DNA of 52,426 nucleotides from Psychromonas arctica DSM 14288. Its GTDB lineage: Bacteria; Pseudomonadota; Gammaproteobacteria; Enterobacterales; Psychromonadaceae. Below the pieces are notes generated by a model. The model had not been told where the DNA came from. It did not search any database and worked only from the letters and a program-made list of their open reading frames with translations. The stretch is from positions 329,878-382,303 of the forward strand of contig NZ_AXWP01000008.1 of the NCBI RefSeq assembly GCF_000482725.1, written 5' to 3'. Of the stretch, positions 15,740 to 25,010 are shown in pieces (positions within the stretch are counted from its first letter, which is position 1; each line of letters starts with the position of its first letter). A program made the translations under genes and the position numbers.

Positions 15740-16153
15740 CTACTTAACCGTTAGTTTTACATCTGCATCTCTTAGTAGATAAAGTGCAATACAAGCCGCA
15801 AGCATAGGCCACGCAGCAAAAAATAATAGGTTATTGAAACCGTCAATGTAGCGAGGGAATGAAGAAAAAGTGGATGCAGCGTGCATTAATAAAATAATAC
15901 CGTAAGTAAGGCGTTTTTTGATGCCAGCAACAAATGCAAGAACTAACAACAGTTGTAGTGCGCCAAGAATATAAAAGATGGTATCACTTACTCCATTGAT
16001 ACCATAAAATGCTTTCATAACCAGCGCACTGTGTGCTGGATTGATAAATTTATCTAATGTCCACATAAAGAAAACGATAAAAATACCTAAGCGTAATGAA
16101 AAAAGTGACCACTGAAGGCGGTTTTGTAGGTTTGCTGAAACAGGTTGTGACAT
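15740..16153 (-). CDS. DoxX-like membrane protein
   Basis: A 137-residue protein with four predicted membrane helices (about residues 15-33, 55-75, 81-98, 108-128). The RLQWSLFSLRLGIFIVFFMW start, a Lys/Asn-Pro segment after helix one, and the overall four-helix size fit DoxX/DoxD-like inner-membrane proteins, many of which are linked to sulfur-compound or redox processes; substrate is unknown here. I chose the ATG at 16153 (MSQPVSANLQ), which has an AAGGA seven bases upstream, over an in-frame ATG at 16195. It stands alone, diverging from the Excalibur gene. Confidence 0.7.
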   Translation of the reverse strand: MSQPVSANLQNRLQWSLFSLRLGIFIVFFMWTLDKFINPAHSALVMKAFYGINGVSDTIFYILGALQLLLVLAFVAGIKKRLTYGIILLMHAASTFSSFPRYIDGFNNLLFFAAWPMLAACIALYLLRDADVKLTVK

Positions 16154-16290
16154 AGGGAAATCCTTAAAAATGTTAAACGGTTTAATACAGAACATATCAA
16201 GACCGTTGCCTATGTTGTTTTATTTCACAAATTTGTAATTAATTTTCAAATAATGACGCGTTAGTTCATAAATATCATTCGTGATGCTTT

Positions 16291-16320
16291 ACAAAAAGCA
16301 TTAATTTAGGCGCTTTTTGT
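16291..16320. repeat. Inverted repeat between divergent genes
   Basis: ACAAAAAGC pairs with GCTTTTTGT around a 12-base loop. It resembles a terminator but lies between divergent genes, where none is needed; it may be an operator or a relic. Confidence 0.5.
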
Positions 16321-16385
16321 GTTGCTTATCGTCATTAGCTTGATACTAGTAGCCAAAGAATCAGGATAAATTAAAGAGACTTTCA

Positions 16386-16823
16386 ATGATCAAAATGTTC
16401 ACAATATTAATACTACTTATTGCTGGTGGATACGCTTACTTTTTATATTCAAATAATGAATTGCCTCTTATTACTGCTAACACTCCAAGTGTTTCCATTG
16501 ATGACAAAATAAAATGTACGACTAAAGAAGGCCGAATTTTATACGGGAAAGTTCCTGATGGTGTGATTTGTGAGCGCCTTGAGTCAGTAAAAGGATCGAT
16601 TATTATTTTGCCAAGTGAAACTAAAAGTGAACGTAAAGCTTCTATTAATTTATTTAATAAAAAAAGTGAACTAGCAAATTCAAAATACCGATGTGATGGT
16701 CGAACCTATTGCAGTGAAATGCGTTCAAAAGCGGAAGCGATCTTTTTCATAGAGAACTGCCCAAATACCAAAATGGACGGTGACCACGACGGCGAGCCCT
16801 GTGAAAGTGATTCTCGTTTTTAA
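16386..16823 (+). CDS. Excalibur calcium-binding domain protein, membrane-anchored
   Basis: A 145-residue protein. Residues 3-20 (MFTILILLIAGGYAYFLY) form a signal anchor. A short domain with two cysteines (KCTTKEGRILYGKVPDGVIC) follows. The C-terminal ~45 residues are an Excalibur domain: YRCDGRTYCSEMRSKAEA, FFIENCPNTKMDGDHDG and EPCE. The DGDHDGEPCE loop is the calcium-binding signature, and four cysteines probably form disulfides outside the cytosol. Such domains often accompany surface nucleases. Here it stands next to a DUF3465 lipoprotein in the same direction, 75 bases apart, suggesting joint expression. Confidence 0.82.
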   Translation: MIKMFTILILLIAGGYAYFLYSNNELPLITANTPSVSIDDKIKCTTKEGRILYGKVPDGVICERLESVKGSIIILPSETKSERKASINLFNKKSELANSKYRCDGRTYCSEMRSKAEAIFFIENCPNTKMDGDHDGEPCESDSRF

Positions 16824-16898
16824 ATTCATTTATAGTCATTAACGAAGAGGAGGATTAATAGCTATAAATAATCTCAACTCGGATAAGGAAAAGTATTG

Positions 16899-17375
16899 AT
16901 GAAAAATAGCATGCTTATGCTGTTAGCGCTGTTGCTTGCTGCGTGTGATAACCAAAGCCAACCTAATGGGGTTACTTCAGAGCCATTAGCCAAATATGAG
17001 CAGATAAAAGAAGCAGCTTACACAATCAGCATTTCGGCTAATAGCGAACAACGCCTGAGTGATGCTTTTAAAGATAAGCGTTCAGATTTACAGATTGCTG
17101 GTAAAGGAACAGTGGTGAAACTACTTACTGATGACCTAAAAGGTTCTCAGCATCAACGTTTTATTATAAAAACGAATACTGGGCAAACATTACTGGTCGC
17201 ACATAATATAGATTTAGCGCCAAGAATAAACACTCTAAAAGTCGGTGATAGCATTGAATTTTATGGTGAATATGAATGGAATAAACATGGTGGTGTGATG
17301 CATTGGACACATAAAGATCCTAAGCAACGTCATATCGATGGGTGGTTAAGGCATGCTGGTCTAGTTTATCAATAA
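16899..17375 (+). CDS. DUF3465-family lipoprotein
   Basis: A 158-residue exported protein. The signal peptide ends in a lipobox LLAAC (Cys at about residue 17), so it should be lipid-anchored in the envelope. The C-terminal two thirds carries the DUF3465 pattern: GKGTVVKLLTDDLKGSQHQRF, then GQTLLVAHNIDLAPRI, GDSIEFYGEYEWNKHGGV and THKDPKQRHIDGW. The fold is probably an OB-like beta barrel, and function is unknown. I chose the ATG at 16899 rather than the overlapping TTG one codon earlier; a GGATAAGGAA precedes it. It probably shares a transcript with the Excalibur protein. Confidence 0.82.
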   Translation: MKNSMLMLLALLLAACDNQSQPNGVTSEPLAKYEQIKEAAYTISISANSEQRLSDAFKDKRSDLQIAGKGTVVKLLTDDLKGSQHQRFIIKTNTGQTLLVAHNIDLAPRINTLKVGDSIEFYGEYEWNKHGGVMHWTHKDPKQRHIDGWLRHAGLVYQ

Positions 17376-17399
17376 CAACAAAAGTGCCGTTAAACTTAA

Positions 17400-17459
17400 A
17401 ATGAGCTCAGCATTCGAGCTCATTAATTTGCCTTAAAAGTTGTTTATCGCTGTTAAGGC
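17400..17459. terminator. Paired hairpins between convergent genes
   Basis: AATGAGCTC/GAGCTCATT (17400-17424) and GCCTTAA/TTAAGGC (17430-17459) lie between the DUF3465 gene and rhlE. Neither has a long T run, so termination efficiency is uncertain. Confidence 0.5.
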
Positions 17460-17479
17460 AAGTGATCACTAATATTAGT

Positions 17480-18694
17480 TTAGCGTTTGATCGATGATTG
17501 GCGACGACGGCCTTTTTGCGCTTTTTTCGGTGCGTGTGCAGCGTTTGAATCAGGCACAACCAACTTCGCTTCAAAGCCTTCAATCACTTCACGGTTAATG
17601 AAGTAACCTAAATGACGTTCGATAGCACATAGGTTTCTAAAGTCATCACGCGATACCAATGAAATAGCTTCACCTTCAGCGCCAGCACGACCAGTACGAC
17701 CAATACGATGTACATAATCTTCGGCTTCATCAGGTAAGTCGTAGTTAATTACACGTTCTAAATCATCAATATCAATACCACGAGCAGCGATACCCGTTGC
17801 TACTAAGAACTGAATTTTTCCCTCTTTAAAGTCTGCCATTAACTGCTCACGCACCGCTTGGCTTCGTCCACTATGGAATGATTCTGCTGCAATCTCTCGC
17901 TTTTCTAACTGACTGACTAGTTTAGCGGCACCACGTTTAGTTTCGATGAATATCAAGGCTTGTTGCCATTTATTCTCATGGATCAAATGGCTTAATAATG
18001 CCGATTTAAACTCTTTATCGACAGTGATCAAACGCTGGGCAATTTTAGGAACAGTAACATTTTCTGGTGCAATTGATATCTCTACCGCATCGGTCACAGC
18101 TGTTCTTGCTAAAAAGCGTACTTGCTTTGATAAAGTCGCTGAAAATAACAGGTTTTGACGTTGTTCAGGCAACTTCTCAACGATTTTATTAATATCTGCG
18201 ATGAAACCCATGTCTAACATGCGATCCGCTTCATCAATCACTAGAATAGAGGTTTCATCAAAGTGAATGGCACGACGTGTGTACATATCTAACAAACGAC
18301 CAGGGGTCGCTACTAAAATATCAACACCTTCAATCAAGCTTTGCTTTTGTGGTTCAACATCCACGCCACCATACATAGCCATCGAAGTAATATTAAGGTG
18401 CTTGGCATAAAGTTGAATATTGGCTTCCACTTGAATAGCTAGCTCACGCGTCGGTGTTAAAATCATAGCGTGAACACGTTTAGGGCGAACTAAAGGCGCA
18501 TCAATTAATTTTTGTAATATCGGTAAAACAAAACTCGCTGTTTTGCCGGTACCTGTTTGAGCGGCAGCAATTAGGTTTTTGCCTTTTAATACAACAGGGA
18601 TTGCTTTTTCTTGGATAGGAGTTGGCGTTGTATAACCTTGTTCAGTTACGGCTTGTACAATTGGATCACTTAATCCAAGGGATGAAAATGTCAT
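17480..18694 (-). CDS. rhlE: DEAD-box RNA helicase RhlE-type
   Basis: A 404-residue ATP-dependent RNA helicase. The Q motif (FSSLGLSDPIVQ, then TPTPIQEKAIP), motif I AAQTGTGKT (43-51), PTRELAIQ, DEAD (154-157), SAT (185-187), then the second RecA domain with ARGIDI and YVHRIGRTGRAG are all present. The short basic tail (KKAQKGRRRQSS) is typical of RhlE, which acts in ribosome assembly and RNA turnover and is often cold-induced. It is a single gene; its promoter lies in 18698-18880. Confidence 0.92.
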   Translation of the reverse strand: MTFSSLGLSDPIVQAVTEQGYTTPTPIQEKAIPVVLKGKNLIAAAQTGTGKTASFVLPILQKLIDAPLVRPKRVHAMILTPTRELAIQVEANIQLYAKHLNITSMAMYGGVDVEPQKQSLIEGVDILVATPGRLLDMYTRRAIHFDETSILVIDEADRMLDMGFIADINKIVEKLPEQRQNLLFSATLSKQVRFLARTAVTDAVEISIAPENVTVPKIAQRLITVDKEFKSALLSHLIHENKWQQALIFIETKRGAAKLVSQLEKREIAAESFHSGRSQAVREQLMADFKEGKIQFLVATGIAARGIDIDDLERVINYDLPDEAEDYVHRIGRTGRAGAEGEAISLVSRDDFRNLCAIERHLGYFINREVIEGFEAKLVVPDSNAAHAPKKAQKGRRRQSSIKR

Positions 18695-18882
18695 TTTTTG
18701 TCTCTACTTATCAAGTTAAAATGGTATAAAACGGCCACATTTTTACATAAGCAAAGTATCAAGCGTATCTCACTGTCGCTAACGCTAAACGGTGATGTGC
18801 ATAACAAAGATGGAAAAGTGACAGGTTTTATGAATTATTCGGTTTTATTTGTTGTTTCTTTCTTTATTTCTTTTTTTATTAC

Positions 18883-18926
18883 AACCTCAAATCAGAAGCG
18901 CTGAATACAACGGCTGATTTGAGGTT
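18883..18926. repeat. 13-bp inverted repeat after ybiT
   Basis: AACCTCAAATCAG pairs perfectly with CTGATTTGAGGTT over an 18-base loop, directly after the ybiT stop. On the ybiT strand it is followed by A residues rather than Ts, so it may protect the 3' end instead of acting as a standard terminator. Confidence 0.6.
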
Positions 18927-18933
18927 TTATCTT

Positions 18934-20556
18934 CTATTGCAGGTTTAAGCTTAATTTTTTAGCTTCTGCCTGACTTGCTAGGTATTCATTATAAGTACCT
19001 TGGAAATCAATTACTTTTTGATCTTTAATATCAAGAATACGCGTCGCTAATGAAGATACAAATTCACGGTCATGGCTGACAAAAATCAACGTGCCTTTAA
19101 AGTCTTTTAATGCGTTATTTAATGCATCAATTGCTTCTAAATCCATGTGATTAGTGGGTTCATCCATTACTAAAACGTTAACATCTTGCATCATTAACTT
19201 GCCGAATAATAAACGGTTTTTCTCTCCACCAGAACAGTTACGTGCTTTTTTATTCGCATCATCATCGGTAAATAATAAACGACCTAACATACCGCGTACG
19301 ATTAAATCGCTGTGTTTGCTAGTGCGCCATTGACCCATCCAATCCATCAAGGTTAAATCATTATCAAAATCATCAGTGCTGTCTTGTGGGCAGTAGCCGA
19401 TAGACGCATTTTCAGACCATTTAACAACACCTTCGTTATGTTCAAGGTCATTCACTAAACAACGCATAAAGGTTGTTTTACCCACACCATTTTCGCCGAT
19501 AATAGCCAGTTTAGCACCGGCTTCTAAAATAAGATCACCACCGCTAAATAATGGACCTTCTTCAAATCCATGACCTAAACCTTCCAATACTAACGCTTGG
19601 CGATGCATTTTTTTACCTTCATCAAAAGATAAAGAAGGGTGCATACGGCTTGTAGATTTTACTTCATCAAGTTTGATTTTATCCATCTTTTTAGCGCGTG
19701 AACTTGCTTGTTTTGCTTTAGAAGCATTAGCACCAAAACGGTTTACAAAGTCTTGTAATTCATCGATTTCTGCACTTTTCTTAGCATTTTCAGATAATAA
19801 CTGTTCACGGATCAATGAAGATGCTTCAAGGAAGTATTCGTAGTTACCTGGGTAAATACGTAATTCACCGTAATCGATATCAGCCATGTGCGTACACACA
19901 GAGTTTAAGAAATGACGGTCATGCGAGATGATAACCATAGTACAACGGCGTTTATTCAACTCTTCAGATAACCAGTTAATGGTATTAATGTCCAAGTTAT
20001 TGGTTGGCTCATCTAATAACAATAAATCTGGGTTTGCGAATAGGGCTTGTGCTAATAGAACACGTAGCTTCCAGCCCGGTGCCACTTGTTTCATTAATCC
20101 AAAGTGAAACTCTTCTTCGATACCAGCGGCTAATAAAATATCACCGGCACGGCTTTCAGCAGTGTAACCATCCATTTCAGCAAACTCACTTTCAAGTTCA
20201 CCTACTTTCATGCCATCTTCTTCTGTCATTTCTGGTAAGTTATAAATACGGTCACGCTCTTGCTTGATTTTCCACAGCGGTTTGTCACCCATAATAACGG
20301 CGTCAATTACTGTGTATTCTTCAAAAGCAAACTGGTCTTGGCTCAAAGTACCGACTTTAACACCCGGATCTAATGATACATTACCTGAGCTAGGTTCTTG
20401 AGCACCAGTCAGAATCTTCATAAACGTTGATTTTCCGCAACCATTGGCACCAATCAAACCGTAGCGGTTGTAGTGTCCAAATTTGGCTGAAATATTTTCA
20501 AATAAAGGCTCGGCGCCAAATTGCATTGTAATGTTTGCGGTAGATATCAAAGTCAA
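18934..20556 (-). CDS. ybiT: ABC-F family ATPase YbiT
   Basis: A 540-residue soluble twin-ATPase protein of the ABC-F family, whose members act on ribosomes. Domain 1 has Walker [13 protein letters not shown] (about 34-45), a diverged signature ([15 protein letters not shown]) and Walker [13 protein letters not shown]. The linker is charged and helical ([19 protein letters not shown]). Domain 2 has Walker [11 protein letters not shown], signature [15 protein letters not shown] (Cys in place of the common Leu) and Walker [13 protein letters not shown]. Match to enterobacterial YbiT extends over the whole length. It is monocistronic. Confidence 0.92.
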   Translation of the reverse strand: MTLISTANITMQFGAEPLFENISAKFGHYNRYGLIGANGCGKSTFMKILTGAQEPSSGNVSLDPGVKVGTLSQDQFAFEEYTVIDAVIMGDKPLWKIKQERDRIYNLPEMTEEDGMKVGELESEFAEMDGYTAESRAGDILLAAGIEEEFHFGLMKQVAPGWKLRVLLAQALFANPDLLLLDEPTNNLDINTINWLSEELNKRRCTMVIISHDRHFLNSVCTHMADIDYGELRIYPGNYEYFLEASSLIREQLLSENAKKSAEIDELQDFVNRFGANASKAKQASSRAKKMDKIKLDEVKSTSRMHPSLSFDEGKKMHRQALVLEGLGHGFEEGPLFSGGDLILEAGAKLAIIGENGVGKTTFMRCLVNDLEHNEGVVKWSENASIGYCPQDSTDDFDNDLTLMDWMGQWRTSKHSDLIVRGMLGRLLFTDDDANKKARNCSGGEKNRLLFGKLMMQDVNVLVMDEPTNHMDLEAIDALNNALKDFKGTLIFVSHDREFVSSLATRILDIKDQKVIDFQGTYNEYLASQAEAKKLSLNLQ

Positions 20557-20997
20557 GATTCCATCAGTTTAGAGCAGCACTTATTCACCTAAAAGTGATT
20601 AACAGCGTTGCAGAAATAATAAGGTCGCGAAGTATACAGATTAAGCAATTAAAATGTCGAATTATGTGAGTAAAAGCAGGTTATTTTTTGTTTTATTTTT
20701 AATCAGCTGAAGATGCTAATAAATTATTAAGACAAAGTGATCACGGTGAGGTGTTGTTTATTGTTATTTTAAAGTTGTTTCTGATTTTTATGGCTGTCTG
20801 TTTGTATATAAATTGTTTGGCATTTTAAAAAGAGGGGATTGCTGTTGTGACGAGATGGTATTGAAGTGTATTTTATTTCGCAACTGTTTTATTTCACAAC
20901 AAAACTTAAAAATAAGCTCTAAAAAGAAAAAGTAAGTGAGCAACACGGTCATAGCGTGTTAATCACTTACTTTATTAAGGTTAGTTATAAATTGGGC
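20557..20997. other. Intergenic region
   Basis: About 440 AT-rich bases between the ybiT start and the 3' end of the U32 gene. Apart from the terminator at 20931-20972, I see nothing that can be named. Confidence 0.5.
20931..20972 (-). terminator. Terminator of the U32-family gene
   Basis: AGTAAGTGA / TCACTTACT outer stem and CAACACG / CGTGTT inner stem around GTCATAG. On the minus strand it is followed by TTTTTCTTTTT. Confidence 0.85.
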
Positions 20998-23241
20998 TTA
21001 TAACCCTTGTTGGTATTGTGCGTTAGTTGACACGGTTACCATACCTGTCACAGTTGCAGCTGCTTGTTGATCACCTGCTAAGAAATCCTCAAAATGCTTA
21101 ATTAATTGCGCTTTATCCTGCTTCTCTTTTGAACCTGAACCAATATCCGTTAGGTCGATAAAGAACTCATCAAATAAGTCCGAAAAGTCTCTTACTGCAT
21201 CAAAATTCAAGAACTGCTCGTGGTTGTAAATACTTGGATAACCACCTAGTTGCTTATCAACGGCAAATGAAATGCCTTTGACATTAGTGATGGTAGTTGC
21301 TTTTTGACACTTCAACATACAGCCATCTTCAATGCTTGGTTTGTTACAACCTACTGTTTGCTGGAAGAAACATTGGCGACTTGTCATCATTAAAATAGGA
21401 TGGTAAATACTGTACAACATTTTAAAATTGGCAGGACGTTTGATATTTTTGATTTGGTTACGGTTGATCTCATTAGAAATAAACGCACCTGCACAATTAA
21501 GCTCTTCTTGCATGGTTAACAATGCATAAGAGTTGGTGGTGTTTAAAAATGGACCTGCGATCCACTCTATTCCCATTTCAAACGCTTTATAAGCGATGCC
21601 CGTATTGTTGGTTACGATACGTTCAGGTTTTAATTCTTCTAAAATACGCACCGCTTCAATGTAATCTTTACCAATTAATACCGCTGGAAACCAAGGAATA
21701 AAGCGCGGATTACGCACTAAAATATCACGTTGTTTGTTACAGCGTTTTTTAAAGCTTTCCGGTAATTTGAAGTAGATATCTGCTTCGGTTAAGTCACCTA
21801 AGTGTGCATCTTTCTCATCGCTGATTAATATTGATAACGTTGGTTTTTCGTTTAATTTAGGGTGAGAAGCTAATGGCGGTAAAGTGACTGCGGGGATCAC
21901 GTCTTTTTCACCATTAAGGTAGTAAGCGACTTTGTTTTTAACTTCAGTTAGCTCTTTAAATGGAATCGTTAAGCTATCAGCAAGTTGTGAAAAATCAAAT
22001 TCAGCCACATTATAACGGCTGTTTTTAAAGCTTTTAAAACGTTTTGCAATTGCGTCTGATGTGACGGCTGATTGCTCTGAAGCAATCATTTTTGAGTTAG
22101 ATTCTACAATAAAGGTTTTTTTATCAATCATGATAGTCACGGTGAACGGAGTATCTAATTGCCCTGAAAAGCTTAATGATAAATCACTTTTATCAATATT
22201 TAAGGTGGCTACTTTAGCTGCCACTTCATCAACGATTTTATTTTTATCATCGCGTAAGTCTTGTTGTACTTCTTGAATTTGTACTACTGAAATTGCATTA
22301 TTTTTTTCATTAGCATGGGTAAAACTGTTATCGCGTGGATTGTCGATAAACATATCTTTAGTCAGGTTGCCTTTCAAAAACGAGTTAGTGAAATCACGGT
22401 TAAATACTTTGTATAAAGCAGAGTCATCGGCTAATAATTTACCGGTATCCACAAAAGTATTAATCTGCTGACGCCAGCTATCCACAACCGTATGCACGTA
22501 TTGTGCACCTTTAATACGACCTTCAATTTTTAATGAGTCAACACCTGCTTCTACCAAATCAGGTAAATCAAACCACGCAGAGTTATCTTTTAAATTAAGT
22601 GGGAATTTATTACCTGCAGCAGTGACTTCATATTCATCACGGCAAGCTTGACTACAGCGACCACGGTTACCTGAGTTACCGACACTCACTGAGCTTGAAT
22701 AACACTGACCTGAAAATGCGATACATAATGCACCGTGTACAAACACTTCGGTTAATACTTCGTTATCATGTGCTAAAGCAGTAAGCAGTTTGATTTCAGT
22801 TAAATTTAATTCACGTGATAAATTAGCGCGGGTTGCACCAATTTTAGCAAGGAATAAAATTTGCCCTTCATTGTGCGTTGTCAGCTGTGTTGATGCATGA
22901 ATATGTAAGCTTGGGAAAAACTTTTTAACCAAGTTAAATAACCCTAAGTCCTGCACGATGATGCCATCGATACCGGTATTAACTAACTGGTTTAATAGTT
23001 TAGTGAGCGTTGGGATCTCATGCTCTAGGATTACGACATTAAGCGTTAAAAATACTTCACATTCATATTCATGTGCTAGCTTGATGATGCCGACTAAATC
23101 ATCAAAGGATAGATTAGCGGCACGGTTACGAGCGTTAAAAATATCTAAACCGCAATAAATCGCGTTAGCACCTGCAATTATCGCCGCTTTAATTGCGTCA
23201 ACATCACCACCAGGGGCTAATAATTCGATTTTTCTACTCAT
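20998..23241 (-). CDS. U32-family protein, RlhA/collagenase-like, long form
   Basis: A 747-residue protein. The first ~300 residues are a classic U32 domain: KIELLAPGGDVDAIKAAI, GANAIYCGLD, VQDLGLFNLVK, IHASTQLTTHN, HGALCIAFSGQCYSSS, GNRGRCSQACRDEY and KIEGRIKG. Family members use an iron-sulfur cluster for tRNA or rRNA hydroxylation (TrhP, RlhA) or ubiquinone synthesis (UbiU/V). Further cysteines occur near residues 630-660 (SRQCFF, CNKPSIEDGCMLKCQK). It is about 100 residues longer than E. coli RlhA and its C-terminal third does not match what I recall of that protein. An RNA-modifying role is likely but the substrate is not established. Confidence 0.8.
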   Translation of the reverse strand: MSRKIELLAPGGDVDAIKAAIIAGANAIYCGLDIFNARNRAANLSFDDLVGIIKLAHEYECEVFLTLNVVILEHEIPTLTKLLNQLVNTGIDGIIVQDLGLFNLVKKFFPSLHIHASTQLTTHNEGQILFLAKIGATRANLSRELNLTEIKLLTALAHDNEVLTEVFVHGALCIAFSGQCYSSSVSVGNSGNRGRCSQACRDEYEVTAAGNKFPLNLKDNSAWFDLPDLVEAGVDSLKIEGRIKGAQYVHTVVDSWRQQINTFVDTGKLLADDSALYKVFNRDFTNSFLKGNLTKDMFIDNPRDNSFTHANEKNNAISVVQIQEVQQDLRDDKNKIVDEVAAKVATLNIDKSDLSLSFSGQLDTPFTVTIMIDKKTFIVESNSKMIASEQSAVTSDAIAKRFKSFKNSRYNVAEFDFSQLADSLTIPFKELTEVKNKVAYYLNGEKDVIPAVTLPPLASHPKLNEKPTLSILISDEKDAHLGDLTEADIYFKLPESFKKRCNKQRDILVRNPRFIPWFPAVLIGKDYIEAVRILEELKPERIVTNNTGIAYKAFEMGIEWIAGPFLNTTNSYALLTMQEELNCAGAFISNEINRNQIKNIKRPANFKMLYSIYHPILMMTSRQCFFQQTVGCNKPSIEDGCMLKCQKATTITNVKGISFAVDKQLGGYPSIYNHEQFLNFDAVRDFSDLFDEFFIDLTDIGSGSKEKQDKAQLIKHFEDFLAGDQQAAATVTGMVTVSTNAQYQQGL

Positions 23242-23536
23242 AACTTGTCACCATCTATTTAATTCATTTTTATTTTGAGGCGCGAGTTTACCCTTATCCA
23301 TAGTGTTTTGCTATCGTGCAACGGGGGATAATAACTAAGCGTTTATTTTGTTGAATATTTAAAACCGCTTGCGATTGAAAGTAATTGAATAGGCACTTTA
23401 TTATTCAGTGTTTGTTCAGTAGGTTTAGGGATAGACTGTTATCCCGTAACAGCCTGTTATTTATTATATTAAGAGACACGATTGTTATATTTTAAATTAA
23501 TAGCGAAAAGTAACTTAAACGAAAAAGGATAATAAA

Positions 23537-24010
23537 ATGATTGAAGTAGGCCAAAAATTACCAACTGCAACACTAAGCCAATTAACGTCTGAAGGTATGG
23601 TTCATCATGATGTTGCTGAATTATTTGCCGGTAAAAAAGTAGTGTTATTTGCTGTACCAGGCGCATTCACGCCAACTTGTTCTGAAGAGCATTTACCTGG
23701 TTATGTCGTACTTGCTGATAAATTCCAAGCAAAAGGGGTTGATTTAATTGCATGTGTTGCTGTGAATGACGCCTTTGTAATGAAAGCATGGGGTGAAGTA
23801 CATAACGCGTCTGAATTATTAATGTTAGGTGACGGCGATGCAAGTTTTTCTAAAGCATTGGGGTTAACGATGGACACTGCAGGTTTCGGTGGCGTTCGTT
23901 CACAACGTTACGCAATGGTGATTGAAGATGACGTGGTTACGTTATTAAACGTTGAAGCTGCGGGTGAATTCGAAGCAAGTAAAGCTGAAACATTATTAGC
24001 TGCACTGTAA
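23537..24010 (+). CDS. Prx5-type peroxiredoxin
   Basis: A 157-residue thiol peroxidase. The peroxidatic cysteine is C48 in VPGAFTPTCSEEHLPGY, the Prx5/AhpE-like context; KVVLFAVPGAFTPTCS and GFGGVRSQRYAMVI are family landmarks. Some relatives carry a fused C-terminal glutaredoxin domain; this one stops after the peroxiredoxin, so an external glutaredoxin or thioredoxin must recycle it. A resolving cysteine candidate is the Cys of LIACVAVND. GAAAAAGGAT precedes the ATG. It is a single gene, adding to the AhpCF peroxide defence in the window. Confidence 0.9.
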   Translation: MIEVGQKLPTATLSQLTSEGMVHHDVAELFAGKKVVLFAVPGAFTPTCSEEHLPGYVVLADKFQAKGVDLIACVAVNDAFVMKAWGEVHNASELLMLGDGDASFSKALGLTMDTAGFGGVRSQRYAMVIEDDVVTLLNVEAAGEFEASKAETLLAAL

Positions 24011-24048
24011 ACCTATCTATTTATTGGCTTTATCCATGAGCTAATTAA

Positions 24049-24080
24049 AAATCCCTTGCAAGGTTTGTGGCAAGGGATTT
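24049..24080. terminator. Bidirectional terminator
   Basis: AAATCCCTTGC pairs perfectly with GCAAGGGATTT around a 10-base loop, between the convergent peroxiredoxin and FAH-family genes. Confidence 0.85.
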
Positions 24081-24105
24081 ATTACTGACGAATTCTAATC
24101 CTTGT

Positions 24106-24924
24106 TCATCTCTTAATTTTATTTTCCACGGTACCCACCTGATCTATCGTGACTGAAACAACATCTCCATCATTCAGTGCTTTGGTACGTCCAGGCGTGC
24201 CCATAAAAATTAAATCTCCGGGCATTAATGTAAAGTATTGGCTTAAATAACTGACCACTTTGGCTGGTTTGTGGATCATATGCTTGGTATTTTCTTGTTG
24301 TACTATTTTGCCATTTAATTTAGTGGTTAAGAGTAGATTGTTATAATCAACACCAACGGTAATCATTGAACTGATAGGGCCGAATCCATCACTGGCTTTT
24401 GCGCGCATCCATTGTAGATCTGAGCCTTGCCAGCTGCGCTCTGTTAAGTCATTGCCTGCTAATACGCCAAAAATCACACTATCTGCTTGCGACTCGTTAA
24501 CGCTTTTGGCTTGTTTACCGATCACTAATACTAATTCGCCTTCAAAATGTACGTTCTTTGCATCTTTCGGCAAGTGAATGGCTTGTCCTGAGGCAATTAA
24601 TGAAGTAGGGAGTTTAAGAAATAATGGCGGTGGTGCATTTGAGGGCGATGACAGGTGACTATCAAAGTTCATTCCAACAGCAAATACCTTTTGTGGGGCA
24701 GTTGGTAGTAATAAAGTGACATCTGCTAATGCAATGGTATTGCCTGTGGCACTTAATTGAGTAAATAATTCACCGCTGAGTGGTTGAATGGAGTCTCCAT
24801 TAATCTCGCCATAACTGATGATTTGGTTATGCTCAAAACGTACAATATGCTTAACCTCTGCACTAGCTATGGAAGGAAGTATTAATCCCATTATTCCGCC
24901 AAAAATAATTATAAAATATTTCAT
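24106..24924 (-). CDS. Fumarylacetoacetate hydrolase-family protein with signal peptide
   Basis: A 272-residue protein whose first 22 residues (MKYFIIIFGGIMGLILPSIA, then SA) form a clear Sec signal peptide with an SxA-type cleavage site. The rest is a complete FAH-fold enzyme: an N-terminal cap, then VFAVGMNFDSHL, PPLFLKLPTSLI, the metal-binding HFEGELVLVIGK (two acidic ligands), GNDLTERSWQ (third acidic ligand), KASDGFGPIS, and LMPGDLIFMGTPGR. FAH-family enzymes hydrolyse or decarboxylate beta-diketone acids in the cytosol, so an exported member is unusual. It begins about 90 bases upstream of sfsA's direction; sfsA lies on the same strand but upstream, with a 86-base gap. Confidence 0.85.
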   Translation of the reverse strand: MKYFIIIFGGIMGLILPSIASAEVKHIVRFEHNQIISYGEINGDSIQPLSGELFTQLSATGNTIALADVTLLLPTAPQKVFAVGMNFDSHLSSPSNAPPPLFLKLPTSLIASGQAIHLPKDAKNVHFEGELVLVIGKQAKSVNESQADSVIFGVLAGNDLTERSWQGSDLQWMRAKASDGFGPISSMITVGVDYNNLLLTTKLNGKIVQQENTKHMIHKPAKVVSYLSQYFTLMPGDLIFMGTPGRTKALNDGDVVSVTIDQVGTVENKIKR

Positions 24925-25010
24925 TAGGTGACTCCTGTCTTGATAATAAAAATGAATTTAATTGGCATTTAAAGTGTTATTTAAAACATGTGCTTTTAGA
25001 TACGTACCAG

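Noticed and set aside
16291-16320. Rho-independent terminator
   Set aside because: It lies between two divergently transcribed genes, where no transcript ends; kept only as an inverted repeat.
18698-18904. Small protein gene between rhlE and ybiT
   Set aside because: The open frame has no ribosome-binding site and no recognisable similarity, covers the rhlE promoter region, and overlaps the inverted repeat.
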